Assembly: GCF_016107285.1 (NCBI RefSeq)
Contig: NZ_RCVQ01000002.1
Span: 434,001-498,000, forward strand
Direction of reading: 5' to 3'
Length of the DNA stretch: 64,000 nt
DNA from: Roseomonas sp. KE0001
Lineage (GTDB): Bacteria; Pseudomonadota; Alphaproteobacteria; Acetobacterales; Acetobacteraceae
The position numbers and the translations under genes were made by a program. Each line of letters opens with the position of its first letter. Position 1 is the stretch's first letter. Positions 1 to 8,739 of the stretch are shown here, piece by piece. A model generated the notes under the pieces. That model did no database searches. It had not been told where the DNA came from and was given only the letters and a program-made list of their open reading frames with translations.

Positions 1-1
1 G

Positions 2-508
2 AGCCCGGCCATCCTGGCGGCGCTGATGGCCGGCGAGGCGGATCTCGGCATCGCCGCCGACTGGGCGCTGCCGGGGGTCGAGGGGCTGGACTCCGCGCCC
101 TTCCGGGGCGACCGGCTGGTGGTGATCCTGCCGCGCGGCCACGCGCTGGCGCGGCGGCGCGGCCTGCGGCTGGCCGAGCTGCTGGGCGAGGACTTCATCG
201 GCCTCGGCGCCGAGAGCGCGCTGCAGGCGCACCTGGCCTGGCAGGCGGCGGCGCGGCTCGGCGGGCACCTCAGGCTGCGCGTCAGCCTGGGCGGCAGCGA
301 TCCGGTCTGCCGCATGGTCGCAGCCGGCGCCGGCATCGCCATCCTGCCGCGGAGCGCGGCGCTGCGGCACGCGCGCAGCCTCGCCATGGTCCGGCTGGCC
401 GAGGACTGGGCGGTGCGCGAGCTCAGGCTGTGCTGGCGGCAGGACGGCGCGCCGAGCCCGCAGGCGCAGCGGCTGCGCGAGCATCTGGCGGCCGGCGTCG
501 ATGGTTGA
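2..508 (+). CDS. LysR-type transcriptional regulator, C-terminal part
   Basis: The gene starts before the window. The frame is open from base 2 and ends at TGA 506-508, giving 168 visible residues. These form the effector-binding (type 2 periplasmic-binding-protein fold) part of a LysR regulator: 'GEADLGIAADW' near the start, 'DRLVVILPRGHALA' in the middle and 'GAGIAILPRSA' near the end are typical of that domain. The DNA-binding N-terminus is outside the window, so the target and ligand cannot be judged. LysR proteins usually control a divergent or adjacent gene, which here would lie to the left. Family call is firm; specific role unknown. Confidence 0.85.
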   Translation, partial: SPAILAALMAGEADLGIAADWALPGVEGLDSAPFRGDRLVVILPRGHALARRRGLRLAELLGEDFIGLGAESALQAHLAWQAAARLGGHLRLRVSLGGSDPVCRMVAAGAGIAILPRSAALRHARSLAMVRLAEDWAVRELRLCWRQDGAPSPQAQRLREHLAAGVDG

Positions 509-539
509 TTCCCGCGGCGCCGTCGCCACCTCGGGCCGA

Positions 540-560
540 GGCGGGGCGTGGCGCCCCGCC
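540..560. terminator. GC-rich hairpin, possible terminator
   Basis: A perfect 9-bp stem (GGCGGGGCG / CGCCCCGCC) with a 3-base loop lies 31 bases after the LysR stop and before the yceI start. There is no T-run on either side, so intrinsic termination is only a possibility. Confidence 0.4.
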
Positions 561-583
561 GGAATCATGCCGGGAAGCATGCC

Positions 584-1216
584 GTGAACAAGATTCTTTC
601 GGCCGGGCTGCTGCTTGCCGCCCTCGCCGCCTCGCCGCTGGCTCTCTCGCCCCTGGTGGCGCAGCCGGCCGCGTCCTTCAACCGCGACCCCGCCGCCGTC
701 CGCGCCGGCACCTATGTCCTGGATTCCGATCACGGCAAGATCACCTGGACGGTCGATCACTTCGGGCTCTCCCGCTACAGCGGGCAGCTGACCGAGGTGC
801 GGGGCGAGCTGACGCTCGATCCGGCGGCGCTGGAGCGCTCCAGCCTTCGCGTCACCATCCCGATGGGCAAGGGCGGCACCCTGCATGAGGGGCTCGACCA
901 TCATCTGCGCGGCGCCGATTTCTTCGATGTGGAGCGCCACCCCGAGGCGCGCTTCGTCTCGACGCGGATCGAGCGCACCGGCGAGCGCACGGCGCGCATC
1001 ACCGGCGATCTGACGCTGCGCGGCGTCACGCGGCCGGTCAGCTTCGAGGCGGTGTTCAACGCGGCCGGCGTGCACCCGGTGAGCCAGCGCTACACCATCG
1101 GCTTCGACGGCCGCGCCACGCTGCAACGGTCGCAGTTCGGCGTCGACTACGTCATCCCGGCGGTGAGCGACACGGTGGAGCTGCATCTGGAAGGCGAGTT
1201 CCAGATCGTCGAATGA
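584..1216 (+). CDS. YceI family periplasmic protein
   Basis: A 210-residue exported protein of the YceI family, a lipocalin-like barrel that binds polyisoprenoid lipids in studied members. I chose the GTG at 584 because it is preceded at good distance by GGGAAG (572-577) and gives a clean Sec signal peptide (V-N-K-I-L-S-A-G-L-L-L-A-A...). The in-frame start at 548 would add 12 charged residues ahead of the signal. Family marks include 'GTYVLDSDHGKITWTVDHFG' near the mature N-terminus and 'DFFDVERHPEARFVS' in the middle. The gene stands alone and converges with tyrC. The physiological ligand is unknown; stress and acid roles are reported for relatives. Confidence 0.9.
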   Translation: MNKILSAGLLLAALAASPLALSPLVAQPAASFNRDPAAVRAGTYVLDSDHGKITWTVDHFGLSRYSGQLTEVRGELTLDPAALERSSLRVTIPMGKGGTLHEGLDHHLRGADFFDVERHPEARFVSTRIERTGERTARITGDLTLRGVTRPVSFEAVFNAAGVHPVSQRYTIGFDGRATLQRSQFGVDYVIPAVSDTVELHLEGEFQIVE

Positions 1217-1258
1217 GCCGACCCGGCAGGTCCGGGGGCGCCGCGCCGCCCGGGCCGG

Positions 1259-2146
1259 TCAGGCCTGCTTCATCTCGATCAGGCTGCGGCGGATCTTGCG
1301 GCCGCGCCGGATGCGGTCCTCGATGAACTCCGTCTCGTTCCAGCGCACGGCGCGGCCCAGGGCGTGGGCATCCTCCGAGAAGCGCGCCAGCATCTCCAGC
1401 AGCGCCTCGCGGTTGTTGACGAAGATGTCGCGCCACATGTCCACGTCGCTGGAGGCGATGCGGGTGAAGTCCCGGAAGCCGGAGGCGGCGAACTTCAGCA
1501 CCTGGCCACGCGTCTCCTGCGCCAGATCGTCCGCCGTGGAGCAGATGGTGAAGGCGATCAGGTGCGGCAGGTGCGAGACGATGGCCACGACCTTGTCATG
1601 CGTGGCCGCGTCCATGCTCTCCAGCATGGCGCCGGCGCGGCGCCAGAGCTCGGCCACCTTCTCCACCGCCTCCGTATCGGTGCCGGGCGGCGGTGTCAGG
1701 ATGACGTAGCGGCCCTCGAACAGGGTGGCGAAGCCGGCATCGGGGCCGGAATGCTCGGTGCCGGCCATCGGGTGGCCGGGCACGAGATGCACGCCGTCGG
1801 GCAGCAGCGGCTGCAGGTCGCGCAGCACCGAGCCCTTGGTCGAGCCGGTGTCGGTCAGCACGCAGCCGGGCTCGAGATGCGGCGCGATCTGCGCCATCAG
1901 CCCGGCGAAGCTGCCGACCGGGGTGCAGAGGATCACCGCGTCGCAGCCGCGCACGGCGGCGGCCGCGTCCACCTCGACCACATCGGCGAGGCCCAGCTCG
2001 CGCACCCTTGCGGCGACGCCGACGCCGTGGTCGCAGGCGACGATCTCGGCGGCGATGTCGCCCCGCTCGCGGGCCAGCCGCGCGATGGACGAGCCGATCA
2101 GCCCGAGCCCGATCAGGCAGAGGCGGCGGAACAGGGGGGCGGCCAT
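1259..2146 (-). CDS. tyrC: Prephenate/arogenate dehydrogenase
   Basis: A 295-residue cytoplasmic NAD(P)-dependent dehydrogenase of the TyrA/TyrC family, which converts prephenate (or arogenate) to the tyrosine precursor. The N-terminal Rossmann loop 'LIGLGLIGSS' is at residues 10-19. 'GHPMAGTEHSGPD' and 'VAIVSHLPHLIAF' are typical substrate-binding and catalytic segments of the family. I chose the ATG at 2146, which puts the Rossmann motif at the usual place. The stop of hisC lies only 5 bases upstream, so the genes are almost certainly cotranscribed. Whether it prefers prephenate or arogenate, and NAD or NADP, cannot be told from the sequence. Confidence 0.92.
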   Translation of the reverse strand: MAAPLFRRLCLIGLGLIGSSIARLARERGDIAAEIVACDHGVGVAARVRELGLADVVEVDAAAAVRGCDAVILCTPVGSFAGLMAQIAPHLEPGCVLTDTGSTKGSVLRDLQPLLPDGVHLVPGHPMAGTEHSGPDAGFATLFEGRYVILTPPPGTDTEAVEKVAELWRRAGAMLESMDAATHDKVVAIVSHLPHLIAFTICSTADDLAQETRGQVLKFAASGFRDFTRIASSDVDMWRDIFVNNREALLEMLARFSEDAHALGRAVRWNETEFIEDRIRRGRKIRRSLIEMKQA

Positions 2147-2151
2147 GCCGC

Positions 2152-3240
2152 TTATCCGGCCGCCAGCGCGTCGATGACCATCTGGCACTCCTCGGCGGTG
2201 CCGATGGTGATGCGCAGGCAGCGCGGCAGGCCGTATCCGCCCATGCCGCGCACGATCAGCCCGCGCGCCTTGAGCCTCTCATCCGCCGCCCGCGCCGCCT
2301 CGGGCGCGCCGAAGTCGCAGAGGATGAAGTTGGTCTGGCTCGGCCAGACGTCGATGCCCGCGCCGCGCAGCGCCGCGCTCATCCGCTCGCGCCATGCGCT
2401 GTTGTGCGCGACGCTCCGTTCCACCCAGCCCGGCTCCGCCAGCGCGGCGACGGCGGCGGCCTGGCTGGCGGCGGCGACGTTGAAGGGCCCGCGCGCGCGG
2501 TTCAGCACGTCGATGATGTCGGCGGGCGCGTAGCCCCAGCCGACGCGCATGCCGCCCAGGCCGAAGATCTTGCTGAAGGTGCGCAGCATGATGGTGTTGC
2601 CGGCGGCATCCACCAGCGCCTCGCCGGGATCGTAGCCGGGGGCGGTGACGTATTCGGCATAGGCGCTGTCGAGCACCAGCAGGATGTCGTCGCGCAGGCC
2701 GGCGCGCAGCCGCGCCAGCTCGGCATCCGGCAGCAGCGTGCCGGTCGGGTTGTTCGGGTTGGTCAGGAAGACGAGGCGGGTGCGCGGGCCCACGGCGGCC
2801 AGGATGCCGTCGATATCGGCCTGCATCCCGCCGCCCTCCGCCGGCACCTCGGCCACCTTCAGCACCCGCGCACCCGAGGCGCGGCCGGTGATGTCGTACA
2901 TCATGAAGCCATAGGCCGACATGATGACCTCGCTGCCCTCGCCGGCATAGGCGAGGCAGAGCAGGGTGATCAGCTCGTCCGAGCCGTTGCCGCAGACGAT
3001 GCGCGCGGGGTCGAGGCCGAAGCGGGCGCCGATCGCCTCGCGCAGCGCGCGGGCATTGCCGTCCGGGTAGCGGTGCGCCTCGCGCGCGGCGCGCGCGATG
3101 GCCTCGATGGCGCCGGGCGGCGGACCGAAGGCGCCCTCGTTGGAGGAGAGCTTGATGATCCGGTTGACCCCCGGGATCTTCGACTCGCCGCCGACATAGG
3201 GTTCGATCGACAGGATGGCGGGGCGCGGCGGCACGGTCAT
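2152..3240 (-). CDS. hisC: Histidinol-phosphate / aromatic aminotransferase
   Basis: A 362-residue PLP-dependent class I/II aminotransferase of the HisC family. Seen: '[15 protein letters not shown]' near the N-terminus, 'GNGSDELI' (about 85-91), 'NPNNPTGT' (161-168) and the PLP lysine in '[15 protein letters not shown]' (K224). The start at 3240 gives the normal N-terminus (M-T-V-P-P-R-P). It lies between chorismate mutase (4 bases upstream) and tyrC (5 bases downstream). In alphaproteobacteria such copies often act on aromatic 2-oxo acids as well as in histidine synthesis; that double role is an inference from context. Confidence 0.92.
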   Translation of the reverse strand: MTVPPRPAILSIEPYVGGESKIPGVNRIIKLSSNEGAFGPPPGAIEAIARAAREAHRYPDGNARALREAIGARFGLDPARIVCGNGSDELITLLCLAYAGEGSEVIMSAYGFMMYDITGRASGARVLKVAEVPAEGGGMQADIDGILAAVGPRTRLVFLTNPNNPTGTLLPDAELARLRAGLRDDILLVLDSAYAEYVTAPGYDPGEALVDAAGNTIMLRTFSKIFGLGGMRVGWGYAPADIIDVLNRARGPFNVAAASQAAAVAALAEPGWVERSVAHNSAWRERMSAALRGAGIDVWPSQTNFILCDFGAPEAARAADERLKARGLIVRGMGGYGLPRCLRITIGTAEECQMVIDALAAG

Positions 3241-3244
3241 CGGC

Positions 3245-4117
3245 TCATTCTTCCGGCTCGGGCTCGGCATAGGCGCCGAGGATCTGCAGATGGGGGAAGG
3301 GCAGGGCGGCGAGGCGCGGATCGCCCGCCTCCAGGAAGCCCTCGACCACGGCCAGCATGGCCGGCTCCGGCTGCTCGCGCCACAGCAGGGCCAGCGGCGG
3401 AAGGCCGGCGGCCTCCAGCGCGGCCCCGAGGGCGGCGACGGCATGGTCGCGCGGCTGGCCGGGCACCGGCACGAGGCGCAGCAGGCTGTGGTCGCGCCCC
3501 GTCGGCTCCGGCGGCAGGGCGGCCACGACACAGGCGCCCGGCGCGGCGCCGGCGGCCAGGAAGGGCAGGGCGGCGACCACCTGCAGGCGGGGGGCCTGCA
3601 TCCGGGTCCACCAGGCCGCCTCGGCCGGCTCCTCCTCGCGCGGGACCGGCAGCACCGCCAGGCTGGCCTCGCCCCGCTCCAGCGCGGCCAGGGCGAGGCA
3701 GGGGGTGGGATGGGGACGCAGCGGCGTGAGCCCGCCGAAATGGCCGCGCGCCAGCCCGGCCAGCGCCTCTCCGGGCGCCACGGCCACCGAGAAGGGACCC
3801 TGCTGCGCCAGGGAGGCGGCAATGATCTCGCGCCAGACCCGCAGCACCACTGTCCGCCGCAGGGCGCCGCGGTTGCGGGCCAGCAGGCGGCGCAGGATCG
3901 CCGCCTCGCGCCCCGGGCGGAAGATGGCGCCGCCGCCCTTCGCCCGCCCGCCGGCCATCTCCGCCACCAGATCGGCGCGGCGCATCAGCAGATCGTGCAG
4001 GGCATCGTCGAGGGTGTCGATCCGGGCGCGCAGCGTGGCGAGGTCCGTCGCCGCGGGCGGCGCGGAGGAGGCCGGGAGCGGCGCGGCGGGCGGCGGTTCG
4101 GCGGTCGGATCACGCAT
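3245..4117 (-). CDS. AroQ-type chorismate mutase with a PDT-like C-terminal region
   Basis: 290 residues. After a Pro/Ala-rich N-terminal tail comes an AroQ chorismate mutase helix bundle: '[26 protein letters not shown]' (split across residues 29-54) followed by '[17 protein letters not shown]', which carries the usual Arg/Lys residues that convert chorismate to prephenate. The remaining ~170 residues look like the ligand-binding lobes of a prephenate dehydratase (P-protein), with '[15 protein letters not shown]' in place of the region that normally carries an intact active site. I cannot find the Thr-Arg-Phe catalytic motif, so dehydratase activity is doubtful. First gene of the CM-hisC-tyrC operon, divergent from metX by 126 bp. 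Start ATG 4117. Confidence 0.85.
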   Translation of the reverse strand: MRDPTAEPPPAAPLPASSAPPAATDLATLRARIDTLDDALHDLLMRRADLVAEMAGGRAKGGGAIFRPGREAAILRRLLARNRGALRRTVVLRVWREIIAASLAQQGPFSVAVAPGEALAGLARGHFGGLTPLRPHPTPCLALAALERGEASLAVLPVPREEEPAEAAWWTRMQAPRLQVVAALPFLAAGAAPGACVVAALPPEPTGRDHSLLRLVPVPGQPRDHAVAALGAALEAAGLPPLALLWREQPEPAMLAVVEGFLEAGDPRLAALPFPHLQILGAYAEPEPEE

Positions 4118-4243
4118 CGGCCGCCAGCAATAGAGCCCCCCCGCCCCGCCGCCAAGCCGGAAGCCATCCGGCCCCGCTGGAGCCGGCGGCGGGATCGGGC
4201 ATGATGGACCTGAGGCGCCCGCCATCTTATTGCTTGCGGCATC

Positions 4244-5410
4244 ATGAGTCAGGCGCAGCCGATCCCTTCGATGCCCGCCGCCCCCGGCGCTTCCGTGGCG
4301 CACCGCCATGTCCGCTTCCCCGAGGGGCTGGCGCTCGACTGCGGGGCGGTCGTCGCCCCCATGGACGTGGCCTACCGCACCTATGGCCGGCTCAACGCCG
4401 CACGCAGCAATGCCGTGCTGGTCTGCCATGCCCTGACCGGGGACCAGTACCTGGCCGAGCGGCAGCCGCTGACCGGCAAGCCCGGCTGGTGGGAGGCGAT
4501 CGTCGGGCCCGGCCGGCCGATCGACACCGATCGCTACTTCGTCATCTGCGCCAATGTGCTGGGCGGCTGCATGGGCTCGACCGGGCCGCGCAGCCCGCGC
4601 GACGGGACGGAGGATGGCGAGCCCTGGGGCATCGACTTCCCGCCCGTCACCATCCGCGACATGGTGCGCGCGCAGCGGCTGCTGGTCGGGCATCTCGGCA
4701 TCGACCGGCTGCTGGCCGTGGTCGGCGGCTCGATGGGCGGCATGCAGTGCCTGGAATGGGCGGCGACCTTCCCGGAGATGGTGCACGCGGCGGCGCCGAT
4801 CGCGACGGCGACGCACCACAGCGCGCAGAACATCGCCTTCCACGAGGTCGGCCGCGCCGCCATCCATTCCGACCCGGACTGGCGGGGCGGCCGCTACTGG
4901 GAGGATGGGCGGATCCCGGCCAAGGGCCTCTCCGTCGCGCGCATGGTGGCGCATATCACCTATCTCTCGGAGCAGGCGCTGACGCGGAAGTTCGGCCGCC
5001 GGCTGCGCGGCGCCTCGGCGCTGAACTTCCTCGAGGATGTCTTCGAGGTGGAGAGCTACCTCCGCCACCAGGGCAGCACCTTCGTCCGCCGCTTCGACGC
5101 CAACAGCTACCTCACCATCACCCGGGCGATGGACTATTTCGACCTCGCCGCCGAGCATGGCGGGGATCTGGCCGCCGCCTTCCGCGGCACCCGCACGCGC
5201 TTCTTCGTGGCGAGCTTCAGCTCCGACTGGCTCTTCCCCACCAGCGAGAGCCGGCAGCTGGTCCGGGCGCTGAACGCGGCGGCGGCCAATGTCTCCTTCA
5301 TCGAGATCGACTCCGACAAGGGCCACGACGCCTTCCTGCTCGACGAGCCGGAATTCCACGCGGCGCTCGGCGGTTTCCTGCGCGGGGCGGCGCGGAAGCT
5401 GGTACTCTGA
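4244..5410 (+). CDS. metX: Homoserine O-acetyltransferase/O-succinyltransferase (MetX)
   Basis: A 388-residue alpha/beta-hydrolase of the MetX family, which acylates the hydroxyl of homoserine at the first committed step of methionine synthesis. The nucleophile is S163 in 'GGSMGGMQ'; the other triad residues fit D328 ('FSSDWLFP') and H361 ('DKGHDAFL'). '[10 protein letters not shown]' and '[11 protein letters not shown]' are family signatures. Length is normal. metW, a common alphaproteobacterial partner, does not follow: the next gene is convergent. MetX proteins can use acetyl- or succinyl-CoA, and the choice is not decided here. I saw no SAM riboswitch in the 126-bp leader. Confidence 0.93.
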   Translation: MSQAQPIPSMPAAPGASVAHRHVRFPEGLALDCGAVVAPMDVAYRTYGRLNAARSNAVLVCHALTGDQYLAERQPLTGKPGWWEAIVGPGRPIDTDRYFVICANVLGGCMGSTGPRSPRDGTEDGEPWGIDFPPVTIRDMVRAQRLLVGHLGIDRLLAVVGGSMGGMQCLEWAATFPEMVHAAAPIATATHHSAQNIAFHEVGRAAIHSDPDWRGGRYWEDGRIPAKGLSVARMVAHITYLSEQALTRKFGRRLRGASALNFLEDVFEVESYLRHQGSTFVRRFDANSYLTITRAMDYFDLAAEHGGDLAAAFRGTRTRFFVASFSSDWLFPTSESRQLVRALNAAAANVSFIEIDSDKGHDAFLLDEPEFHAALGGFLRGAARKLVL

Positions 5411-5432
5411 GCGCTCTCCCCAGCCGGAACCC

Positions 5433-6371
5433 TCAGACCGGACGCGGCCGGCCGGGCCGGCCCATGGCGCAGTCGAGCGCGGCCCGGTCCCACCGGCCGA
5501 GATCGGCCGCCGCGGCATAGCTGCTCTCCAGGAATTCGAGCAGCAGCGCCGCCGGGTCGGCGGCCTGGCGCACCGCCTCGTAGGGCAGCAGGAACTCGCC
5601 GAGCCCGGTGTCGAAGCGCGCCGTCGCCGGCCGCACGGCCGCCGCAGCGAAACCCTCCGGCGCGGGATAGGCGTAGGAATAGAAGGCCGGCTCCTCCACC
5701 CCGCCGCCGCCCGGCCAGAAGCCGGCGGAGGAGACCTGGTGGCTGTAGGCCTCGCGCGTCACCGGGTCGGGCAGGCCGGGCACCCCGCCCGGATGCGGCG
5801 GCGCGGCGCGGCCGGAGAAGCGCGTCACCGCCAGGTCGAAGCTGCCCCAGAAGAGATGCACCGGGCTGACCTTGCCGAGGAAGCCGGTGCGGAACTGCCG
5901 GAACACATGGCTGACCGAGAGCAGGGCCCGGTGGAAGCGCGCCACCGCGGCGGCGTCGTAGGGGCGGGGCGCGGTGTCCTCGGTGAAGCGGACGGGATCG
6001 GGAACCTCATTCGGGATGCCATGGAACTGCGCCGTGCCGCCAAGGTAGCGCAGCATCTCCAGCAGCCGGGCATGGAACGCCGCGACCGACATCGGCCCCA
6101 GCGCGAAGCGCGCCTCCCGCCCGTCCGCCGCCTGGCCCCAGGCGGCATGGCCGGTCAGGTCCAGCCCCAGGGTGATGCCGCCGGGCCCGTCCGGCACCGG
6201 GCCGGTGGTGAGGCCGCGTGTCTCCGGATAGAGGGTGGCGTGCCAGGAATGGTTGACCCAGGGCGCATGGGCGAGCCGGTACTTGCCGAGGACCTGGCAG
6301 TAGAGGTGAAGCGCGGCGCAGGTCTCGCGCCAGGACGCATAGGGGATCTCGGGCCAGTTGTCGTCCGACAT
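5433..6371 (-). CDS. DUF5996 family protein
   Basis: A 312-residue soluble protein with the layout of the DUF5996 family: 'WRETCAALHLYCQVLGKYRL' near the start, 'HSWHATLYPETRGLTTG', 'SVSHVFRQFRTGFLGK', 'PVHLFWGSFDLAVTRFSGR' and 'EAYSHQVSSAGFWPG'. The conserved His, Tyr and Trp residues hint at a ligand or metal site, but no function is established. Start ATG 6371 was chosen because upstream in-frame residues are Arg-rich and read through the gap. It lies 55 bases after xdhB on the same strand and could share its transcript, though nothing links it to purine metabolism. Confidence 0.8.
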   Translation of the reverse strand: MSDDNWPEIPYASWRETCAALHLYCQVLGKYRLAHAPWVNHSWHATLYPETRGLTTGPVPDGPGGITLGLDLTGHAAWGQAADGREARFALGPMSVAAFHARLLEMLRYLGGTAQFHGIPNEVPDPVRFTEDTAPRPYDAAAVARFHRALLSVSHVFRQFRTGFLGKVSPVHLFWGSFDLAVTRFSGRAAPPHPGGVPGLPDPVTREAYSHQVSSAGFWPGGGGVEEPAFYSYAYPAPEGFAAAAVRPATARFDTGLGEFLLPYEAVRQAADPAALLLEFLESSYAAAADLGRWDRAALDCAMGRPGRPRPV

Positions 6372-6426
6372 GGTGCCGCCTCCTGTTGCCGGGGCAGGCT
6401 GGATGTCCGGAGGGGTGGCTGTCCAT

Positions 6427-8739
6427 TCACGGCTGCCTGACCTGCGCCCCCCTCCGCAGCGCCGCCAGCACGCGCTCCGGCGTCGCCGGCAGGTCGAGCC
6501 GTGGCGTTTCGCCGAGTGGCGAGACCGCATCGCGCAGCGCGTTCCAGACGCAGGTCGCCAGCAGCAGCGGCGGCTCCCCCACCGCCTTGGAGCGGAAGAT
6601 GGTGTTGGCCCGCGCCGGACTGTCCTCCAGCAGCCGCAGGTGGAAGGCCTTCGGCATCTCGCGCGAGCCGGGGATCTTGTAGGTGGAGGGGCCCAGGGTG
6701 CGGAGCCGCCCCGCCGCGTCCCACCACAGCTCCTCGCAGGTCAGCCAGCCCATCCCCTGCAGGAAGGCCCCCTCGATCTGCCCGCGGTCGATGGCCGGGT
6801 TCAGCGAGCGTCCGCAATCCTGCACGAGATCGGCGCGGGTGACGCGGTACTCGCCGGTGAGGGTATCGACCAGCACCTCGGCGAAGGCGGCGCCGTAGGA
6901 GAAGTAGAAGAAGGGCTCGCCGCGCATCGCCACCGGGTCCCAGTGGATGTCGGGCGTCCTGTAGAAGCCGGTGGCCGAGAGGCTGACGCGCTGCGCCCAG
7001 CACTGCTGCGCCAGCTCGCCGAAGTCCATGGCGTGGTTGCCGGCGGTGACGCGGCCATCGGCGAAGCGCAGCGCCGCCGCCTCCACCTTCCACAGCGCGG
7101 CGGCGACGGCGGCCATGCGGGCGCGGATGGCGGAGGCCGCCTGATGCGCCGCCCAGCCGTTCAGGTCGGAGCCGGTGCTGGCGGCGGTGGGCGCGGTGTT
7201 GGGCACTTCGGCGGTGGAGGTGGCGGTGATGCGGATGCGCTCCACCTCGACGCCGAACACCTCGGCCACCACCTGGGCGATCTTGATGAACAGGCCCTGG
7301 CCCATCTCGGTGCCGCCATGGTTCAGGCGGATCGAGCCATCGGTGTAGACATGCACCAGCGCGCCCGCCTGGTTCATCGCCATGATGCCGAAGGAAATGC
7401 CGAAGGCGAGCGCGAAGCCGCCGAGGCCCCGGCGGAGCGTCGGATGGGCGGCGTTGAAGGCATCGATCTCCGCACGGCGCGCCTCCCAGTCCGCGTCGCG
7501 CCGCGCCTCGGCCCAGACGCGGCGGATGAGGTCGCCCTCCAGCGCCTGGCCATAGGGGGTCTCAGCGCCATTCGGCCCGCCGGCGAAGTTCCGTTCTCGC
7601 AACGAATCGACCGGGACGCCCAGCGCGCGGGCGGCGCCGTGCAGCACGTCCTCCATCAGTAGCGCGCCCTGCGGCCCGCCGAAGCCGCGGAAGGCGGTGT
7701 TGCTGACGGTGTTGGTCCTGCAGGCGAGGCCGGTGATCCGCACCGCCGGCACGTCATAGGCGTTCAGCGCATGGGTCACGGCGCGGAAGATGACGCCGCC
7801 CGAGAGATCCAGGCTGTGCCCGCCATCGGCGGCCAGCGTCGCGTCCAGCGCGAGGACGCGGCCCCGCGCGTCGATCCCGGCCCGCCAGCGGTAGAGGAAG
7901 GGATGGCGCTTGCCGGTCGCCGCCATGTCGGCGCGGCGGGAGAGGCGCAGCTTCACCGGCCGCCCGGTCAGCCGGGCCGCCAGGGCGGCGGCGGCGGCGA
8001 TCCAGGAGGCGTTGCTCTCCTTGCCGCCGAAGCCGCCGCCCATGCGCCGGCACTGCACCGTGATCCGGTTGTAGTCGCAGCCCAGCACGCGGGCCGCGAT
8101 GTGCTGCACCTCGGTCGGGTGCTGGGTGGAGGAATGCAGGAGGAGATCGCCATCCTCGCCGGGGATGGCGAGCGCGATCTGACCTTCCAGGTAGAAATGC
8201 TCCTGCCCGCCGCAGCGGAACTCGCCCTGGATGCGGCGCGGCGCGGCGGCCAGGGCCTCCTCCCAGTCGCCGCGCGCGATCACCTGGGGCGGCATCAGCA
8301 GCGCCCCTTCCTCCAGCGCCGCCTCGATGGAGAGGATGGGCGGCAACTCCGCGATCTCCGGCCGCAGCGCGGCGGCGCCGGCCAGGGCCGCGTCGCGCGT
8401 GGTCGCGACCACCAGGGCCAGCGGCTGGCCCCAATGCGCCACATGGCCCGTGGCGAAGAGCACCTCCGCCGCCTTGCCGCTGGGCGAGATGTCGTTGCGT
8501 CCCGGCACCTCAGCCGGCCCGAAGGCGGCGACCACCCCCGGCACGGCGCGGGCCGGGGCCAGGTCGAGCGGCGCCAGACTTCCATGCGCCACCGGGGAGA
8601 GGGCCAGGGCGGCGTGCAGCAGGCCAGGGGGCTCGGGCAGGTCGTCGAGGAACCGGGCCTCGCCGGTGGCGTGGCGCAGCGCGCTGTCCTGGCGCAGCGC
8701 GGCGCCCATGCCGGTCCGGCTCGGGGGCGGGGTGTCCAT
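6427..8739 (-). CDS. xdhB: Xanthine dehydrogenase, molybdopterin-binding subunit
   Basis: A 770-residue large subunit of a molybdenum hydroxylase of the xanthine dehydrogenase family, which oxidises hypoxanthine to xanthine and urate. Molybdopterin-contact motifs are visible: 'RMGGGFGGKES', 'TAFRGFGGPQGALL', 'HGGTEMGQGLFIKIAQV', and the catalytic glutamate loop 'KAVGEPPLLLA' near the C-terminus. Length fits bacterial XdhB. Its ATG overlaps the xdhA stop by one base, giving an xdhA-xdhB order. The XdhC insertion chaperone is not seen beside it. Substrate could be another purine, but the subunit split matches bacterial XDH. Confidence 0.93.
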   Translation of the reverse strand: MDTPPPSRTGMGAALRQDSALRHATGEARFLDDLPEPPGLLHAALALSPVAHGSLAPLDLAPARAVPGVVAAFGPAEVPGRNDISPSGKAAEVLFATGHVAHWGQPLALVVATTRDAALAGAAALRPEIAELPPILSIEAALEEGALLMPPQVIARGDWEEALAAAPRRIQGEFRCGGQEHFYLEGQIALAIPGEDGDLLLHSSTQHPTEVQHIAARVLGCDYNRITVQCRRMGGGFGGKESNASWIAAAAALAARLTGRPVKLRLSRRADMAATGKRHPFLYRWRAGIDARGRVLALDATLAADGGHSLDLSGGVIFRAVTHALNAYDVPAVRITGLACRTNTVSNTAFRGFGGPQGALLMEDVLHGAARALGVPVDSLRERNFAGGPNGAETPYGQALEGDLIRRVWAEARRDADWEARRAEIDAFNAAHPTLRRGLGGFALAFGISFGIMAMNQAGALVHVYTDGSIRLNHGGTEMGQGLFIKIAQVVAEVFGVEVERIRITATSTAEVPNTAPTAASTGSDLNGWAAHQAASAIRARMAAVAAALWKVEAAALRFADGRVTAGNHAMDFGELAQQCWAQRVSLSATGFYRTPDIHWDPVAMRGEPFFYFSYGAAFAEVLVDTLTGEYRVTRADLVQDCGRSLNPAIDRGQIEGAFLQGMGWLTCEELWWDAAGRLRTLGPSTYKIPGSREMPKAFHLRLLEDSPARANTIFRSKAVGEPPLLLATCVWNALRDAVSPLGETPRLDLPATPERVLAALRRGAQVRQP

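Noticed and set aside
4118-4243. Possible SAM riboswitch before metX
   Set aside because: metX leaders in alphaproteobacteria often carry a SAM-II type element, but I could not fit its conserved loops to these 126 bases.
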